A stretch of 64,000 nucleotides of DNA from Emmonsiellopsis sp. PD_33 (Eukaryota > Ascomycota > Eurotiomycetes > Onygenales > Ajellomycetaceae). The DNA is taken from contig JANTQF010000081.1 in the NCBI GenBank assembly GCA_032988165.1, positions 1-64,000 on the forward strand. Reading direction: 5' to 3'. Positions 25,021 to 36,399 of this stretch are shown piece after piece. Below the pieces are notes generated by a model that had not been told where the DNA came from, did not search any database, and worked only from the letters and a program-made list of their open reading frames with translations. The number at the start of each line of letters is the position of its first letter. Position 1 is the first letter of the stretch. The translations under genes were made by a program, and so were the position numbers.

Positions 25021-25909
25021 AGTCAGGATGGATCCACTTGAATTTTACTCATCTTGGAGATTTTCATGCATTAATTTCTTGATAGAGCCAGATAGGGAAA
25101 GAGGGAGAAAAAGGAGAGGAAGGGCAGAAATAGTTACATTAAAACCTGTGATTAGTGCTTAGTTTCTTATATGCATTATTTTTCCTTGTGGATGTTGTCA
25201 GAGAGGCCTAGGAAGTTGATCTGTGTGCTTGTCAAGTATTAATGGAAGGAGAAAAGGACAGAGAGATAGAAAAGGAGAAGCTAGAATGTAGATAGAAATG
25301 TAGGTGCAATCTCCTATCTCACCCTCTATAGGAAGTGTGGAAAATAGACATAATGGCTGGATATATAGTTTTTTCCTGATAATAAGACTAAACCTGTATT
25401 AATAATACTATTATAAAGCTGGGCAAAATCCAGTGGGCAAGGATAGTTAATAAATAATAAAGAAGAGGGTAAATAACTAGGTTGGAACAGAATAGTTTAT
25501 TAGAAAAGTAAAGAGCATTGAATAATTAATACTAACCCTGAAGATATCATGTGGCAAAAAGGCCAGGCAATTGATCTGGATAGATCAGGCAAAGTCAAAG
25601 TATGGGAAAAGAACAAAAATTGAGACTAAATAGAGGAAAAAAAAAGAAATAAAAAAGAAGAACATAAAAAAGAGTGTAAAATCCACCAACTTAACATTGT
25701 AGGTAGCAAAAAGATATTAAAATAGAATAAGTAATTGTTTTTGGGTTAGAGAGTTGAAGAATATTGCACAGATTTATCCTTACTTGAAGAGGTAAAACCT
25801 GATAACCTCCAGGAGGTCAGTGTTCATTCCTGGAATTATTCCTGATTTATAGAGAGTAAATGATTAATCACAGGGGACTGAGAAGCATTAGTTAGTGAGC
25901 TTTTAAACT
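25021..25909. other. Spacer, no gene and no palindrome site
   Basis: Purine-rich low complexity; nothing recognisable on either strand. Confidence 0.4.
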
Positions 25910-27200
25910 TTGAGAGTATACTTTTAGAGTAATACACTACATACATTATTATAGAAAGAGGTAATACCAAAAGGGAGGAGTTCTTGACTAAATATGACAG
26001 GGTCAAAATCTAACTGTAGAAGAATAATAGTTGTTTGTTGTTTAATAAACATTTCATCACTCTATGATATGAATGTCATGAGAAAACAGACATATAAGTT
26101 GAATTTAGAGTAAACACAGAATTTAAATCCTTTATTAAATGTTAGTTGAGAAGAGGGCATTTCATTAAGATAATGCTGAATTTACTGGAGAATTTAACTA
26201 GTTTAACTATTAACAACAATTATCTGGTAAGAGGTATGATTAGTGGATATCATTAAGTAACTATTACTACTACTATCATTACCTTGAACATCTGATACCC
26301 TTACATGATAGAGAATGTATTTCTTGCTATTTAGAGTAATAAGCTCAAATACATCTCCATTTAAGAATCAATCCTCAATATTCTCAATGACTTATCTTTT
26401 ATAGAGGAGGCTTCCAGATCTAAGGTCATATACAACAAGTGGTTCTGAAGAGCTGAGTTAGCATGTATAAAGCTTACTCTACTCAATAAGATAGGGAAAC
26501 TCATATGTTGGATGTGACTACAATTCTCATGTGATTTGAAGGGAGATAATGTGGATTCTAATGACAAATTATTGATGAGCTATTACCAAGTATAGAATAT
26601 TAAGAAAATGTATAGGAAAGATACCTAGAGGTGTTAGAGAAAAGTTAAACACAAATAATATCTATATCATTGAGGTAGATGTTAGCCTCACATGAAGAAT
26701 CATCAAATGAAATAGTATATTTATGCTGACTTGAAAGTAATGATTACATAGAGATAGAACTGTAATTAATAATCTATTAATATAAAATTCCTCCTTTGAA
26801 TCATACAATATAATTTCCTGCTATCTACACTTCATCATTGAGAGAATATTCATACAAAATAGTTGCATTGCCTTGGGAGAAGTTGTGAAATGTATGTGCT
26901 ACAAACCCAGAAATTAGTAATAGTAGATGCAAATAAGAAGGAAAATAATATATCTAGAGATATATATTGCTTGACCCTGAGGTCTAGTTGAAGAGAGGAC
27001 AGGTAGGCATGAAACTTAAGCCAGTAATGAAGCTAGCTGTGCTCTTAAATTCATAATGTGGTGTGATTACTCCATGTACAGTTAATATGTTGAAGCTGGC
27101 AGATATCAATGGGTGATACCTGCTGTATCATCAAGTTAAGACAGTCTCTATTAAGCCAATGAAATGGATTCATAGAGCTGCTGAGCTTTTATTAGAGAAA
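25910..27200 (-). pseudogene. F-box family relic, copy 9
   Basis: F-box: HWLNRDCLNLMIQQVSPIDI, then QLQHINCTWSNHTTL (about 27,020-27,180). Hallmark VYDLRSGSLLYK at about 26,397-26,440, one of the best preserved in the array. FELITLNSKKYILYHV follows, then a Ser-rich insertion SSSNSY near 26,255-26,280. SDEMFIKQQT marks the FLPQS-type segment at 26,030-26,090. Confidence 0.7.
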
Positions 27201-27989
27201 TTAATATTACTATGTTAGATTTGAATTTACCATATTTTAGAGCTCAGGCAAGGGACTGTCAATAAACTGAGACAATGATGTGAAATGTTATTTAAAAAAG
27301 AACTACCATGCATAAAAATTGAGAAGTTGTGTAGAGATGTGTAAAAGAGAGAAAAGATAGCTAAAGAGGATGAAATTATAAAAGTGGTGATGAATATAAA
27401 GTCAGTTGGTGGGTTTTTTTGGGGTGGGAAGAGTCAAAAAATAAAATAGTAGCTAAGCCTCATTTAGAATAATATATTTCTTTATCTTAATGTATCACTT
27501 GATGGAAGGAAAATCCACACAAGTAGGGAGTTAGTATTCTAGGAATAGGGAAGAAGAGTAAAGAAGAAAACTTAAGAAAAATTGAGAGAAGAAAGAATAA
27601 AGATAAATACTAAGCAATTAGTGCATTAATTTCTAAAGAGTAAGACTGTTGAAGATAGGGAGAGAGAAGAGAAGAAAGATGAAATAAAAAGAGAGAGAGA
27701 AGAGAAGAAGAGTAAAATAAAAAGATAGAGAGAAGGGGAGAGAAGCTATTATTATAATTCATATAATTTCATAAAATGAAAAAGATAACTATTTTTTAAG
27801 AGAATAGTTCTAGAACTAGTGTGGAAAAGGATTCTGTAAAGGAACAAGAAGATAAAAAACTAACAAACTTCAAAATTGGAGGAGCTAAATGTAGCTATTA
27901 TTTGGGTCAGAAAGCTCTACCTAAATGTGTCCTTATCCAGAGAAATAGATATTTTGAGGATAAAAATGTCAATTCTGCAGCTCCTTGAT
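27201..27989. other. Spacer with palindrome site and GA-repeats
   Basis: Site at 27,602-27,627. Two similar GA-rich runs (about 27,655-27,700 and 27,700-27,745) look like a short tandem duplication of agagagagaagagaagaa. No gene. Confidence 0.45.
27602..27627. repeat. Spacer palindrome site 6
   Basis: GATA, AA, TACTAA, loop GCAA, TTAGTG, CATT. G:T-type weakening of two pairs, loop intact. Upstream of copy 9. Confidence 0.7.
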
Positions 27990-29310
27990 GAGCTGCTGTA
28001 AATCTAAAAGTAAATCTTTATTCATATGAATCATATTTTCATTCATATTAGTCAGGGTGTAATTTGCAGCTCCATGAGGACTAGACTCTTTAATTGACAT
28101 GGTATATAGCTGATTGCCAGAGTTAATAATACTAATAGAAAGTGACAGATGAATAAAAATATCTTAATGGCTGATTCTATACTCTAGATTTATGTAAATA
28201 ACTTCTGTATGCTTCTTAACAAACATTCCATCACTTCACAGAAGGAATATCCTGATTGAGTGAAAAGAGGGTTCACATGGCTGAGAGTAGATATAGGACT
28301 GAAATCCTCCATTAAATGTGAGTTTATAATGGAGGATCCCCAGTATGTTATATTCAATCTATTAAAGTATTTCCCCAGTATGAGTGGTAAGAATGGTTGT
28401 ATGGAAAGTCATATCAGATGAATGATCAGTTGGAAATGTAGGGCACATATAGATAATATATTTAGTACTATTAGGGTAGATAATCTCCATTGCATTGGTA
28501 CAATCATATAGGAATTTAGCATCCTCAGGTGTAGTTAATTTGGTATAGATGAGTTTGCAGGATTTAAGAGTATATACACTGAGTATTAGCAGGTTCTTTT
28601 TGTATGTATAAAGTAGATTCTTGCCAATCAGATATAGAGTACTATCATTCTCTAAGAACTGTAACTGCCATTCTCTGGTGTTGAGGGAGATGATATGAAA
28701 GCTAATAGTAAATAGTATATTAATTATTAATAGCTTTAGAATAATAAGAATTAATGATATAATGAATCTACCTGGTCAGGAAACTGGGAAGACTTAGACA
28801 TATGATACCCTGAGTGTTGAGGAGGAATTTAGTGGACTAAAATATATTGTAAAGAGGTATCTTATAGGGCCAAGTGATTTTATTACTAGCATAGATTTAC
28901 TAATATAAGGTCACATTGTCCAACCAGGTTATATATTTACCCTCTATTTTGAGGGAGGGTGTGTTTGGATATCTCTGAATTATAGTTAGCTTACCACAGG
29001 AGAACTTGCAGAATGTACAATCTATAAACCTGAGAGTTAATAATAACATATGAAAAAGAGCCAGGAAATAATATATCTAGAGATATATATAGACTGGGTC
29101 TGAGTTCTGATTTAATTGATGCAAACTGAACTATAAACAGCAGCTAATAATGCAAGTGTCCATGCTCTTTAATCCATGAAGTAGCATACTTATTTTATGT
29201 GTTGTTGACAGCCTGCAGGGTACAGACTTCATAAGACAGAAGATATTAAAGTACTAATATTAGACAGTCAGTATTGAGATGCTGAGCTAAATCAAAGTAG
29301 TGAGAGAATA
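27990..29310 (-). pseudogene. F-box family relic, copy 10
   Basis: F-box: QHLNTDCLILVL, a stop, YLLSYEVCTLQAVNNT and NKYATSWIKEHGHLHY (29,135-29,285). Hallmark VYTLKSCKLIYT at about 28,555-28,600, with the hallmark Gly replaced by Cys (TGC for GGC), not a simple RIP change. The FLPQS-type segment is at 28,195-28,255. Decay is moderate. Confidence 0.68.
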
Positions 29311-29952
29311 GATTTTAAAGGGGTACTTCTTGGAATTTTGAATGATCATCCATTGTTTGGATTATTAAGAAACTAGTGAGTAATATTAATAGAAAAGAAA
29401 GTCTCAAGGGCTCATCTATATAAATTAAACATGATTAGTATAATTCTGAGTTTATTTTGATCTTTACATATATTCTAGATTACATCTAATTAATATTAGT
29501 GTATAGAGAAACACATCTGACACCTAGGATGTTGCTAAATCCTGACAATGAGAGAGGTCAGATTAGTGCTATAGAAACAACAAAAAGAAAGAATATGAGA
29601 TTTGAGTGGGGAAAAGAAATGAAAAGAATACAAGATACACTATATGTAAGATCAAGGAGGTAGAAATAGAAAGTAAAAAGCTTGAAAAGCAGTGAAAAAG
29701 GCATGGGATATAATACTCACTGAGATGATTATTTCAGAGTATTTGGATAAGAATGGATGAAGAGAATTAAAGACAGTAGAAGATGAAGATATAAGTAGGT
29801 TGATAAGACTAAGCAATTAATATACCTAAATAACACTGTAGTTTACTGGGGGGTGGGTTTATTGAGCCTATTAACTAATATACCACATAACACACAGAGT
29901 GCAGAGAGATAAACAGAAAAAAACAGTTAAATAAGAAGAAAAAAATGCAAAA
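29311..29952. other. Spacer before palindrome site 7
   Basis: AT-rich, with a short g-run (ggggggtgggt-like, 29,850). No gene recognised. Confidence 0.4.
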
Positions 29953-29978
29953 GATGAACACTAAGTAATTAGTGCATT
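29953..29978. repeat. Spacer palindrome site 7
   Basis: GATG, AA, CACTAA, loop GTAA, TTAGTG, CATT. Inner arms perfect. The minus-strand stop codon of the coiled-coil relic (29,969-29,971) falls inside it. Confidence 0.78.
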
Positions 29979-30659
29979 ATGAGTAGAGTTAGAGATTTGA
30001 GGAGTTCATCAAAATTCTTGGGTTCTTCTTCCTCAACTGCAGTGTGATGGAGTTCATAGTTTTAGATATATAGATCTTTCATTAATTTGTGCATTACTAG
30101 AAGCTGATTCTGGAGGCTACAGAGCTCTTCTTGGACCTTAAGAAAGGTTAATGAGAATGGGTTAGAGGAGTAAGATTAGGAGCTTAGTTCTTTAATTTTC
30201 AGTTCATAATTTTCCTGCTTCAAATCCACAATGAAACTCTTAAGATCTCAAATAGAGACCTTCAGGGACATCTCTTCTTAAAGTAGTTTCTTCTCCTTAT
30301 CTTGTGATTCATCCCAACTATATGAGAGCATTGAGAAATTAGGGGAGGTAGAGACCCCTACTTTAGGGGCTGGCCTATTATTAAGGAGAGTTTCAAGTTT
30401 GTGAGTGTAGAGCTTGAGTCTATCAGCTTTGTGTTACATGGACATGAGCTTGCAATCATGTCTTTTTAAGGTAAGGAATAATATTGAGATTGAATTTGGA
30501 TCTCTTGTGGTTTTGCCTCTTCTTGAGGGTTTTAATAATATCATGACCTTTAAAAGGGGATTAAAAGGAGTTTTCAATGGAATTCAGAGCAGACAGATTA
30601 TGTTGTATAGCATTATAGAAGTCATTAGTTAGATAGATCATATTCCCATTAACCTCCAT
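29969..30659 (-). pseudogene. Coiled-coil protein relic of unknown family
   Basis: Starts at ATG 30,657-30,659 with MEVNGNMIYLTNDFYNAIQ, then a basic stretch (KTLKKRQNHKRSKFN). Near 30,465 the reading frame shifts by one, at an A-run, so either a one-base deletion or an unseen intron. The second frame continues with ADRLKLYTHKLETLL, a Ser-rich linker, DLKSFIVDLKQENYELKIKE and VQEELCSLQNQLLVMHKLM, a clear heptad pattern, then an acidic end (VEEEEPKNFDELLKSL). About 220 codons with six or so stops. Function unknown; coiled coils usually mediate dimerisation. It is the only such gene in the array and may be a capture from elsewhere or part of a transposon. Confidence 0.5.
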
Positions 30660-31559
30660 TCTCTAGATATTAATGTAGGGTAATACCATACTCCCCCCCT
30701 CCTCATTGATGCTAGTTAAGTGGTTTCAGGGGCAGTAAGTCATATTGTCATTATAAACTAGGTGTTGGTGAAAAGTGGATGATAAGAATCTATAAATATT
30801 TTATTAGTATTTTAATCTTTAAGTTTTTATTCTTTTTTTTTTTTGTGAGTCCTGAGGATGATACAGCTGCATTGACAGTAGGCATTAAGCTGTAATAAAA
30901 TAAGAATAGGAAGTTAGCTCAGTCTGACATGTAACTCAATGTGCTGAAGATACTCTCCCTTGAGTAAAATACTGAAATAACATATAATTCAATTCAAATA
31001 ATGTGATATTTGTGTATATTTACCACTAAAGAATTATAGGGCCAAGATAAAGAACAGAAATGAAGAAGAAAGGGAAGAAGATAGAGAATACTTACTGTGA
31101 TTAAATAGTATTATATGGAGTCTCTAACTGGAGGCACATAAAAATAGACACTGAAGAAAGGTAATAAACAGGAATGTACTGTAGAGAGCCAGGACATCAT
31201 AGGTGAAGAAAAAGAAATGCACACATTAAAAAAGTCAAGATAGATATATAAAAGAAATAATATGAAAAGAAAGAATTAATAGCAAGATTAATATGATGAA
31301 GTATGAAGGATTATATCCAACTACATATCTATTTAATATTCTAAGAGCCTAAAAGAAAAAAAAAGAAAAATAGTAGCATGACTATAACTAAAGAATTACC
31401 TGACAATCAGGGTGAGTTCACATACTTACCCTTGCTTGAATTTGGTGCTGATGAGAGAATTGGAGGCTAAGAAGAGTATATAGAGATTAATTCCTTTTCA
31501 GAAGATGATGGGTTCCTTTAATATAAAGAAATTAATTAATAGGGAGGTCAAGTACATTT
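30660..31559. other. Spacer, no recognisable gene
   Basis: A c-run (ccccccctcc near 30,690) and a T-run at 30,832-30,845. No conserved frame. Confidence 0.4.
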
Positions 31560-32830
31560 GAAGTATCTTAATGGCACTTAGAATGACTCTCATTATTGAA
31601 TTGGTAGGAGGAGAATATTCTATCTCCAAAGCCAATCAGAAGTGGAGTAGATAGCTTGATGGAGAATTATTTAATAGGCTGTCCTACTAGATTAATTACA
31701 TCTATTTACTGGCATGTAAAAGTTCTGTTGCTCTGTAGCAGAAACATAATGCTAATTATAAGGTTAAGGTTGAGAGTTTCAATAGAAGAGAAGAGAAAAA
31801 ACCCTCCACTAGGTGTTGAATGAGGAATGAAGTTGTGCAAGAAATTAAAATTAAGATACTGAAGAATATTACTACTATTACTATTAATAACTGTTGTCCT
31901 GATATAGTATTAACTCTAATTATCTATATTATCACCATCAAGAAGAGAGGCAAGAAAGATCAGCTGTTCAGTGCTGTCAGATAGAATGTACTTAATTGCA
32001 TTGAGGGAGAATTCAGTAAGCTCTAGAAGACTCTGGGTGTAAAGATGCTGACCAGATTGAAGATCAAACATGCTAAAAGAATAAGATTTATTAGTATAGA
32101 TGTAAAGCTTACTACAGCTAATTAAATATAAAATGCATTTAGAATCTTCTAATGAGAGTAATTATTCTCTAGTCTCCATATTGATGATAATAGTACTATA
32201 AGAGAGTAATATCCATTAGCTATCTATAAAGATAATATAATTAAGAGACACTAAGATCAAATAAATCTTGAAGAGTGGTTCAGCTGCATTCACACACACA
32301 AGATACCTATATCACTAATGAGGATTAATGTGAACTCTACTGAGATATTATTAGGGATACTCTTCTAACCACACAGAGTGCAGCTATCATCATTGCTAAT
32401 TTACCAATATACTATATCATTATGAAACCACACTGCATAATTGCCTGCTATAACCAGCCTGGGGGCTTATATGTATCATTGATGCATAGTGGCCTTGCCT
32501 CAGTGGAAGATATTAAAGGTTTTTACTGGAGAATATAAAGTCAGCTATATAGCAAGTAATAAAACATTAGATAACATACCAAGAGTAATGTATTTCCTCA
32601 TTCTTTACTTGAGTTTAAGTGAGGTAAACTGGGCCTTGAACTGCAGCCAGTAATAAAACAAGCCATTCTTGTAGATTCATACTGTAATACTTACATTCAA
32701 GGAGCAATTAAAATATAAAAGGTCATAGGCCTTCATAGGGGAGAGATACTTGAGGACCAAAAAAATGCACTCTAGGAGAAGATGGAGTAAGAGATCCCTG
32801 AGGTTTACAGAGAAACTTAGTTAGCTAGAA
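31560..32830 (-). pseudogene. F-box family relic, copy 11
   Basis: F-box: ECIFLVLKYLSPMKAYDLLY, then FNCSLNVSITV, a stop, IYKNGLFYYWLQ (32,645-32,790). Hallmark MFDLQSGQHLYT at about 32,033-32,075. The FLPQS-type segment is at 31,700-31,755. The YIxW middle exon is recognisable at about 32,395-32,450 (accacactgcataattgcc and flanks). A palindrome site lies about 450 bp upstream. Confidence 0.66.
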
Positions 32831-33276
32831 TTCTGTACTATCTAGTGGCCAGTCATTTTTGTTCTAAGTAATGATATTATAATAGAACATGAAAGATCAA
32901 TGATTTCTATATAAGTAATATCAGTCTTACTTCATATTTGTGTACTATATGTACTCAGGAATCAACAGACTGTGAAGCTGGCAATATGTGGCATAGAGGA
33001 GAGATAGATAACTAACTACTATAGTGAGTAAATTTGATTGATGCTAGGAGAAAAAAGAGAAAAAATCTTGAGATATATACAGCTATGAGCTGCCCAGCAA
33101 CATACTATTATCATTATTATACATTTTTGTGGTGTGCTTTGTAGCTGTGCTTTGATTGAATAACACTGGGAACTTACTGTCAAGTGAGAACAATGTGCTT
33201 TACTTATGATTATTTATTGAACTTAGGAATAGATACTCAAATAAAGAAGAAAGAAAGGGATGATGAAGCAGTTAAA

Positions 33277-33302
33277 GATAAACACTAAGTAATTAGTGCA
33301 TC
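33277..33302. repeat. Spacer palindrome site 8
   Basis: GATA, AA, CACTAA, loop GTAA, TTAGTG, CATC. Inner arms perfect. Upstream of copy 11, and only about 120 bp from the F-box fragment at 33.4 kb. Confidence 0.8.
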
Positions 33303-33404
33303 AAGTTGAGAGTATCAAAGAGAGGGGGTAAATGGAAAGATAGATAAGACCTAAAGAAATATAGAGGTAGAGAGAGTAAGATAATAGAGAGAGTAAGTCA
33401 CTTA

Positions 33405-33560
33405 ATAAACTGTGGTTAGTAGTAGATGCAGCCATGTATCCATGAAGCAATGTATGGATTCCAGAAGCTCATAATAAGCTTTACTTGGCAAACTTGTATT
33501 AAGAGAAAGATGTAAGACTTGAGGGCTGTCATCTGCTATGTGAGAGTATCAGATGAAGGG
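33405..33560 (-). pseudogene. F-box fragment (solitary)
   Basis: Only the F-box second half is left: CQVKLIMSFWNPYIASWIHG, then CIYY at about 33,415-33,480. No C-terminal half follows; instead palindrome site 8 is next. It was probably cut off by the copia insertion and rearrangement just to its right. Confidence 0.55.
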
Positions 33561-33794
33561 GTATATGCTATAAAAATACTAGTAGATTAGAACTACAGGC
33601 CATTTTTTTTTTTTTTTTTTAGAAGGGAGTTCAACATCATCTACCATATTAACTGCTTCATGCTTGAGAGCTTCAGAGCTCTGAATGTTAGTTTTCAGAC
33701 TATTAGTATGTTGAGAATCTCATCCTCCAGGCACAAATTAAATGCTGAACATACAAAATTGATGTCCCATTGAATCCAATCAATTTATAGCTTA

Positions 33795-34470
33795 TTAGCT
33801 GGCTTCTGCAAATAGTACAAATGAGTATACAGTGTATACCTTAGTTCCAAGTTGATAAAAATGCTTCACCTGAGGTAGCATATTTATTAACAGGCACCAT
33901 AATATTATATAAGAACTAGAAGTAATTGAATCTACCATCTGCAGCCAGTAAACACTATTATATAGGAGTGTGAATATAGAGGTGTTGTTTGTTATTGCAA
34001 CAGCTATATTCATTGTGTCTGCTCAGAATGTCTTGAGTAGAATGCTACTAATAAGGACTGCTCACACTCACTGAATAATCATATAAATATGATGTTAAGA
34101 GACACCATCTTGATGAGGAGAATGAGATGTGGTTAGTTCCCATTTAATGCTAGTCTCAGTAATGACATTTTGCATCTTTATGAATTAAAAAATGCTATTA
34201 ATATCTATTGATATGAATGCAGAAGATTTATAACTGAGATTCCTAAGCCAGGTTTTTACAGTCTTTTTATCAGATTAATTAGCTAACTATTTCATTAGTT
34301 TCTCTATATCAATGTTATCTATATCATTCTGGCTGGTAGAATGAAAATCATGCAAATAAGAGTTAATGAATGTGTGCTGGAATTCCTCAAGGCTAAGAAG
34401 GAAAGAGTAGTGATAGATATCCTCCAGATCTTTCAAAAGCATTCAATAATGTATAGTTAGATACTGAAAC
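33795..34470 (-). pseudogene. Ty1/copia integrase relic
   Basis: One minus frame from about 34,470 to a stop at 33,795. Its centre reads IKWELTTSHSPHQDGVS, a stop, HHIYMIIQ, then AVLISSILLKTF, a stop, ADTMNIAVAITN. This is the standard copia integrase end of the catalytic core (W-E-x-T-x-P-x-x-P-x-Q-N-G-V-S-E-R followed by the L-x-x-x-x-L-P-x-x-x-W-x-x-A helix). The catalytic Glu codon area (normally GVSER) is now a stop. IDINSIFQFIKMQNV matches the segment just before. Stops are TAA and TGA at Q, R and W sites. The left end continues for about 70 codons as MVDSITSSSYIIL. No reverse transcriptase follows. Confidence 0.78.
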
Positions 34471-35430
34471 TGGTATTAGTAGAGTATATATTCATTATTT
34501 TTAACAGGGAGAGTAAAAAGTTATTTGATGATATCCATATATTCCTCCACAAAAGAGAGTGTGTAATTTTTTCCCAGGCTACTACAGTGAGAATCTTATG
34601 ATACACCTTAGTTCATACAGTCCATCTGGACTGATCATAGTAACTTGCAGATAAAGGAAAGATTACTTGTTATTAAGTCAGATGTCTAGTTTCCCAATCA
34701 TCTTAGCATCAGCTAAAGTACCAGGTAGTTATGTATTATAATTAGAGCTCTCAAGTCACCTTCAGTCATCATAACAGATCTATTCAGTGCCTAAAGATAA
34801 TAGATCATAAGATGAGGTAGATCTACAGACACTCTCTGTTTATTCCATCTCATACTACTGGTGGTAAATTAATTGAGCAGTTTGCATATAAAATGAATTA
34901 GTGGTATTATTTTCCTCTACATAAGGTCAGGGCAAATGATAAGCTCTAATTCCTACTACTTAGCCTATAATAGAGTGCTATCAGTCAGTCTGAGGGTCAC
35001 CCTTGGACCCATTCACACTCTCTAATAATAAAAGAAACATATGTAGTTCTCAATGAGAAATGAGATGGTCAATTTTAGTGTGCAGAAGCTAGTGTCAGAA
35101 GCTTTAGAATGTTCTTATTAAAAATATAGGCTTAGTATCTATATGCACATAGGTGGCTGAGGTTAAGATTCATCAGTTTTTATAGATAGAAGGCTAAGGC
35201 CTATAGTTATTAGAGTCTGCTATAGCATTTAGTTGAGTGGGTAAACAGCCACTGTATAGATCTAGAGTCAGAGGTCTTCAGGGAGGTTGGCAGTGACTTA
35301 GATTATGCTACTCAGGATGATGATCATCAAAAGACCCTGCTTTACTCAGGCTCATAGCTGTGTCTGTTTTCAAGCAGCCCCCAGGCTGACCCAGGGATAG
35401 TTACACATGTTGTGCTAGGCTGATTAAGAC
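34471..35430 (-). mobile_element. Probable upstream part of the copia element, badly decayed
   Basis: Lies directly upstream of the integrase frame on the same strand. Short coding-like pieces in several frames (CKLLNQFTTSSMRWN; MMTEGDLRALIIIHNYLVL, with Q for a stop) but no continuous frame. I read this as the gag/protease region after RIP and small indels; the call rests mainly on position. Confidence 0.4.
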
Positions 35431-35560
35431 ATAATTGTTAACCATAAGCTACCTTAGTCCTAAAGTAATTAGCTTAGCATCTAAAGAGATTATATATTAG
35501 ATATTCTTACCTTCAAGATCAATACAAGGGTCTTCAACCTTCTCATGGGCCACAATAGTT
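35430..35560. repeat. LTR-like sequence shared with 14.66 kb
   Basis: Matches 14,655-14,760 over about 105 bp and lies at the upstream end of the copia relic, as expected for an LTR or its neighbour. Ends not defined. Confidence 0.45.
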
Positions 35561-35869
35561 AGGTAGAGCCTACAGTACTGGGTAGTTAACTAGTTACATG
35601 GACAAAATCTATATGAGGCAGAATTAGTAATAACATACTAATACTCTCCTGGATAAGTGCTAACATTTCAGGAGTAAGTGATTTATATACAGCATACTCC
35701 TTCCATGCCACAATTAAGAATACTAGTAGGTAAAGCTGGTTAGGGGGATTTTTCTCCATTGAGTAAGCTAATTTGTAAAGTTAGGTGTGAAGTAAAGTAA
35801 TAGAGTAACTACTTCTAATAGAAGAACTAATATAATTTATTCAAGTAACTTATTAATAGTAATTTATTT

Positions 35870-36050
35870 ATTTCTTATTCCCTCACTTTTGATAAGGCTA
35901 ACACCCTAACCATAGCTCATAAATGCAAGGTGTATAGTCTCTGGTGATGTCAACTGTATAATTAGTGTAAAGGCTGTGGTTTTATACATTTCTTATTCCC
36001 TAACCCTCCCTAAGGCTAACCCCCTAACCCCCTAACCATAACTCCTATAT
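35870..36050. repeat. Interstitial telomere-like element, second locus
   Basis: Two units sharing atttcttattccct followed by telomere-like runs: ggctaacaccctaacc at 35,897 and ccctaaccctccctaaggc with ccccctaaccccctaacc at 35,997-36,028. Homologous to 22,056-22,310. Here it lies about 300 bp from the copia LTR-like end. Confidence 0.62.
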
Positions 36051-36399
36051 ATATGTTTGTTTAATTTAAGCAGTACAATCTATATTAGTATAGAATACAT
36101 GTAATTTAGTTATCTAACCTGTAGTGATGAATTCTATTAGCAGTAGCAGTAGATACCTTTCTGATTGCCTTACTGTAATTAAAGCTGAATAAAATTATAA
36201 ATAATAAATTATAATAGAATTAAAAGGTAACTAGACTATACATATTTCCTCTCAATTTAAAAAGCACCTGAAGCTGCTCACAGGAAGTAAGATAGACATA
36301 CTTTACTGAAATTGCCAGTGAGACAGACTCTATCTATCTAAAAAGGGACTGTAAGGGTTCTGATTGATGCAGTAGCCAGATTAAAGATAGGACTCTAAA
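36051..36399. other. Spacer, no recognisable gene
   Basis: AT-rich with short direct repeats only. Confidence 0.4.
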
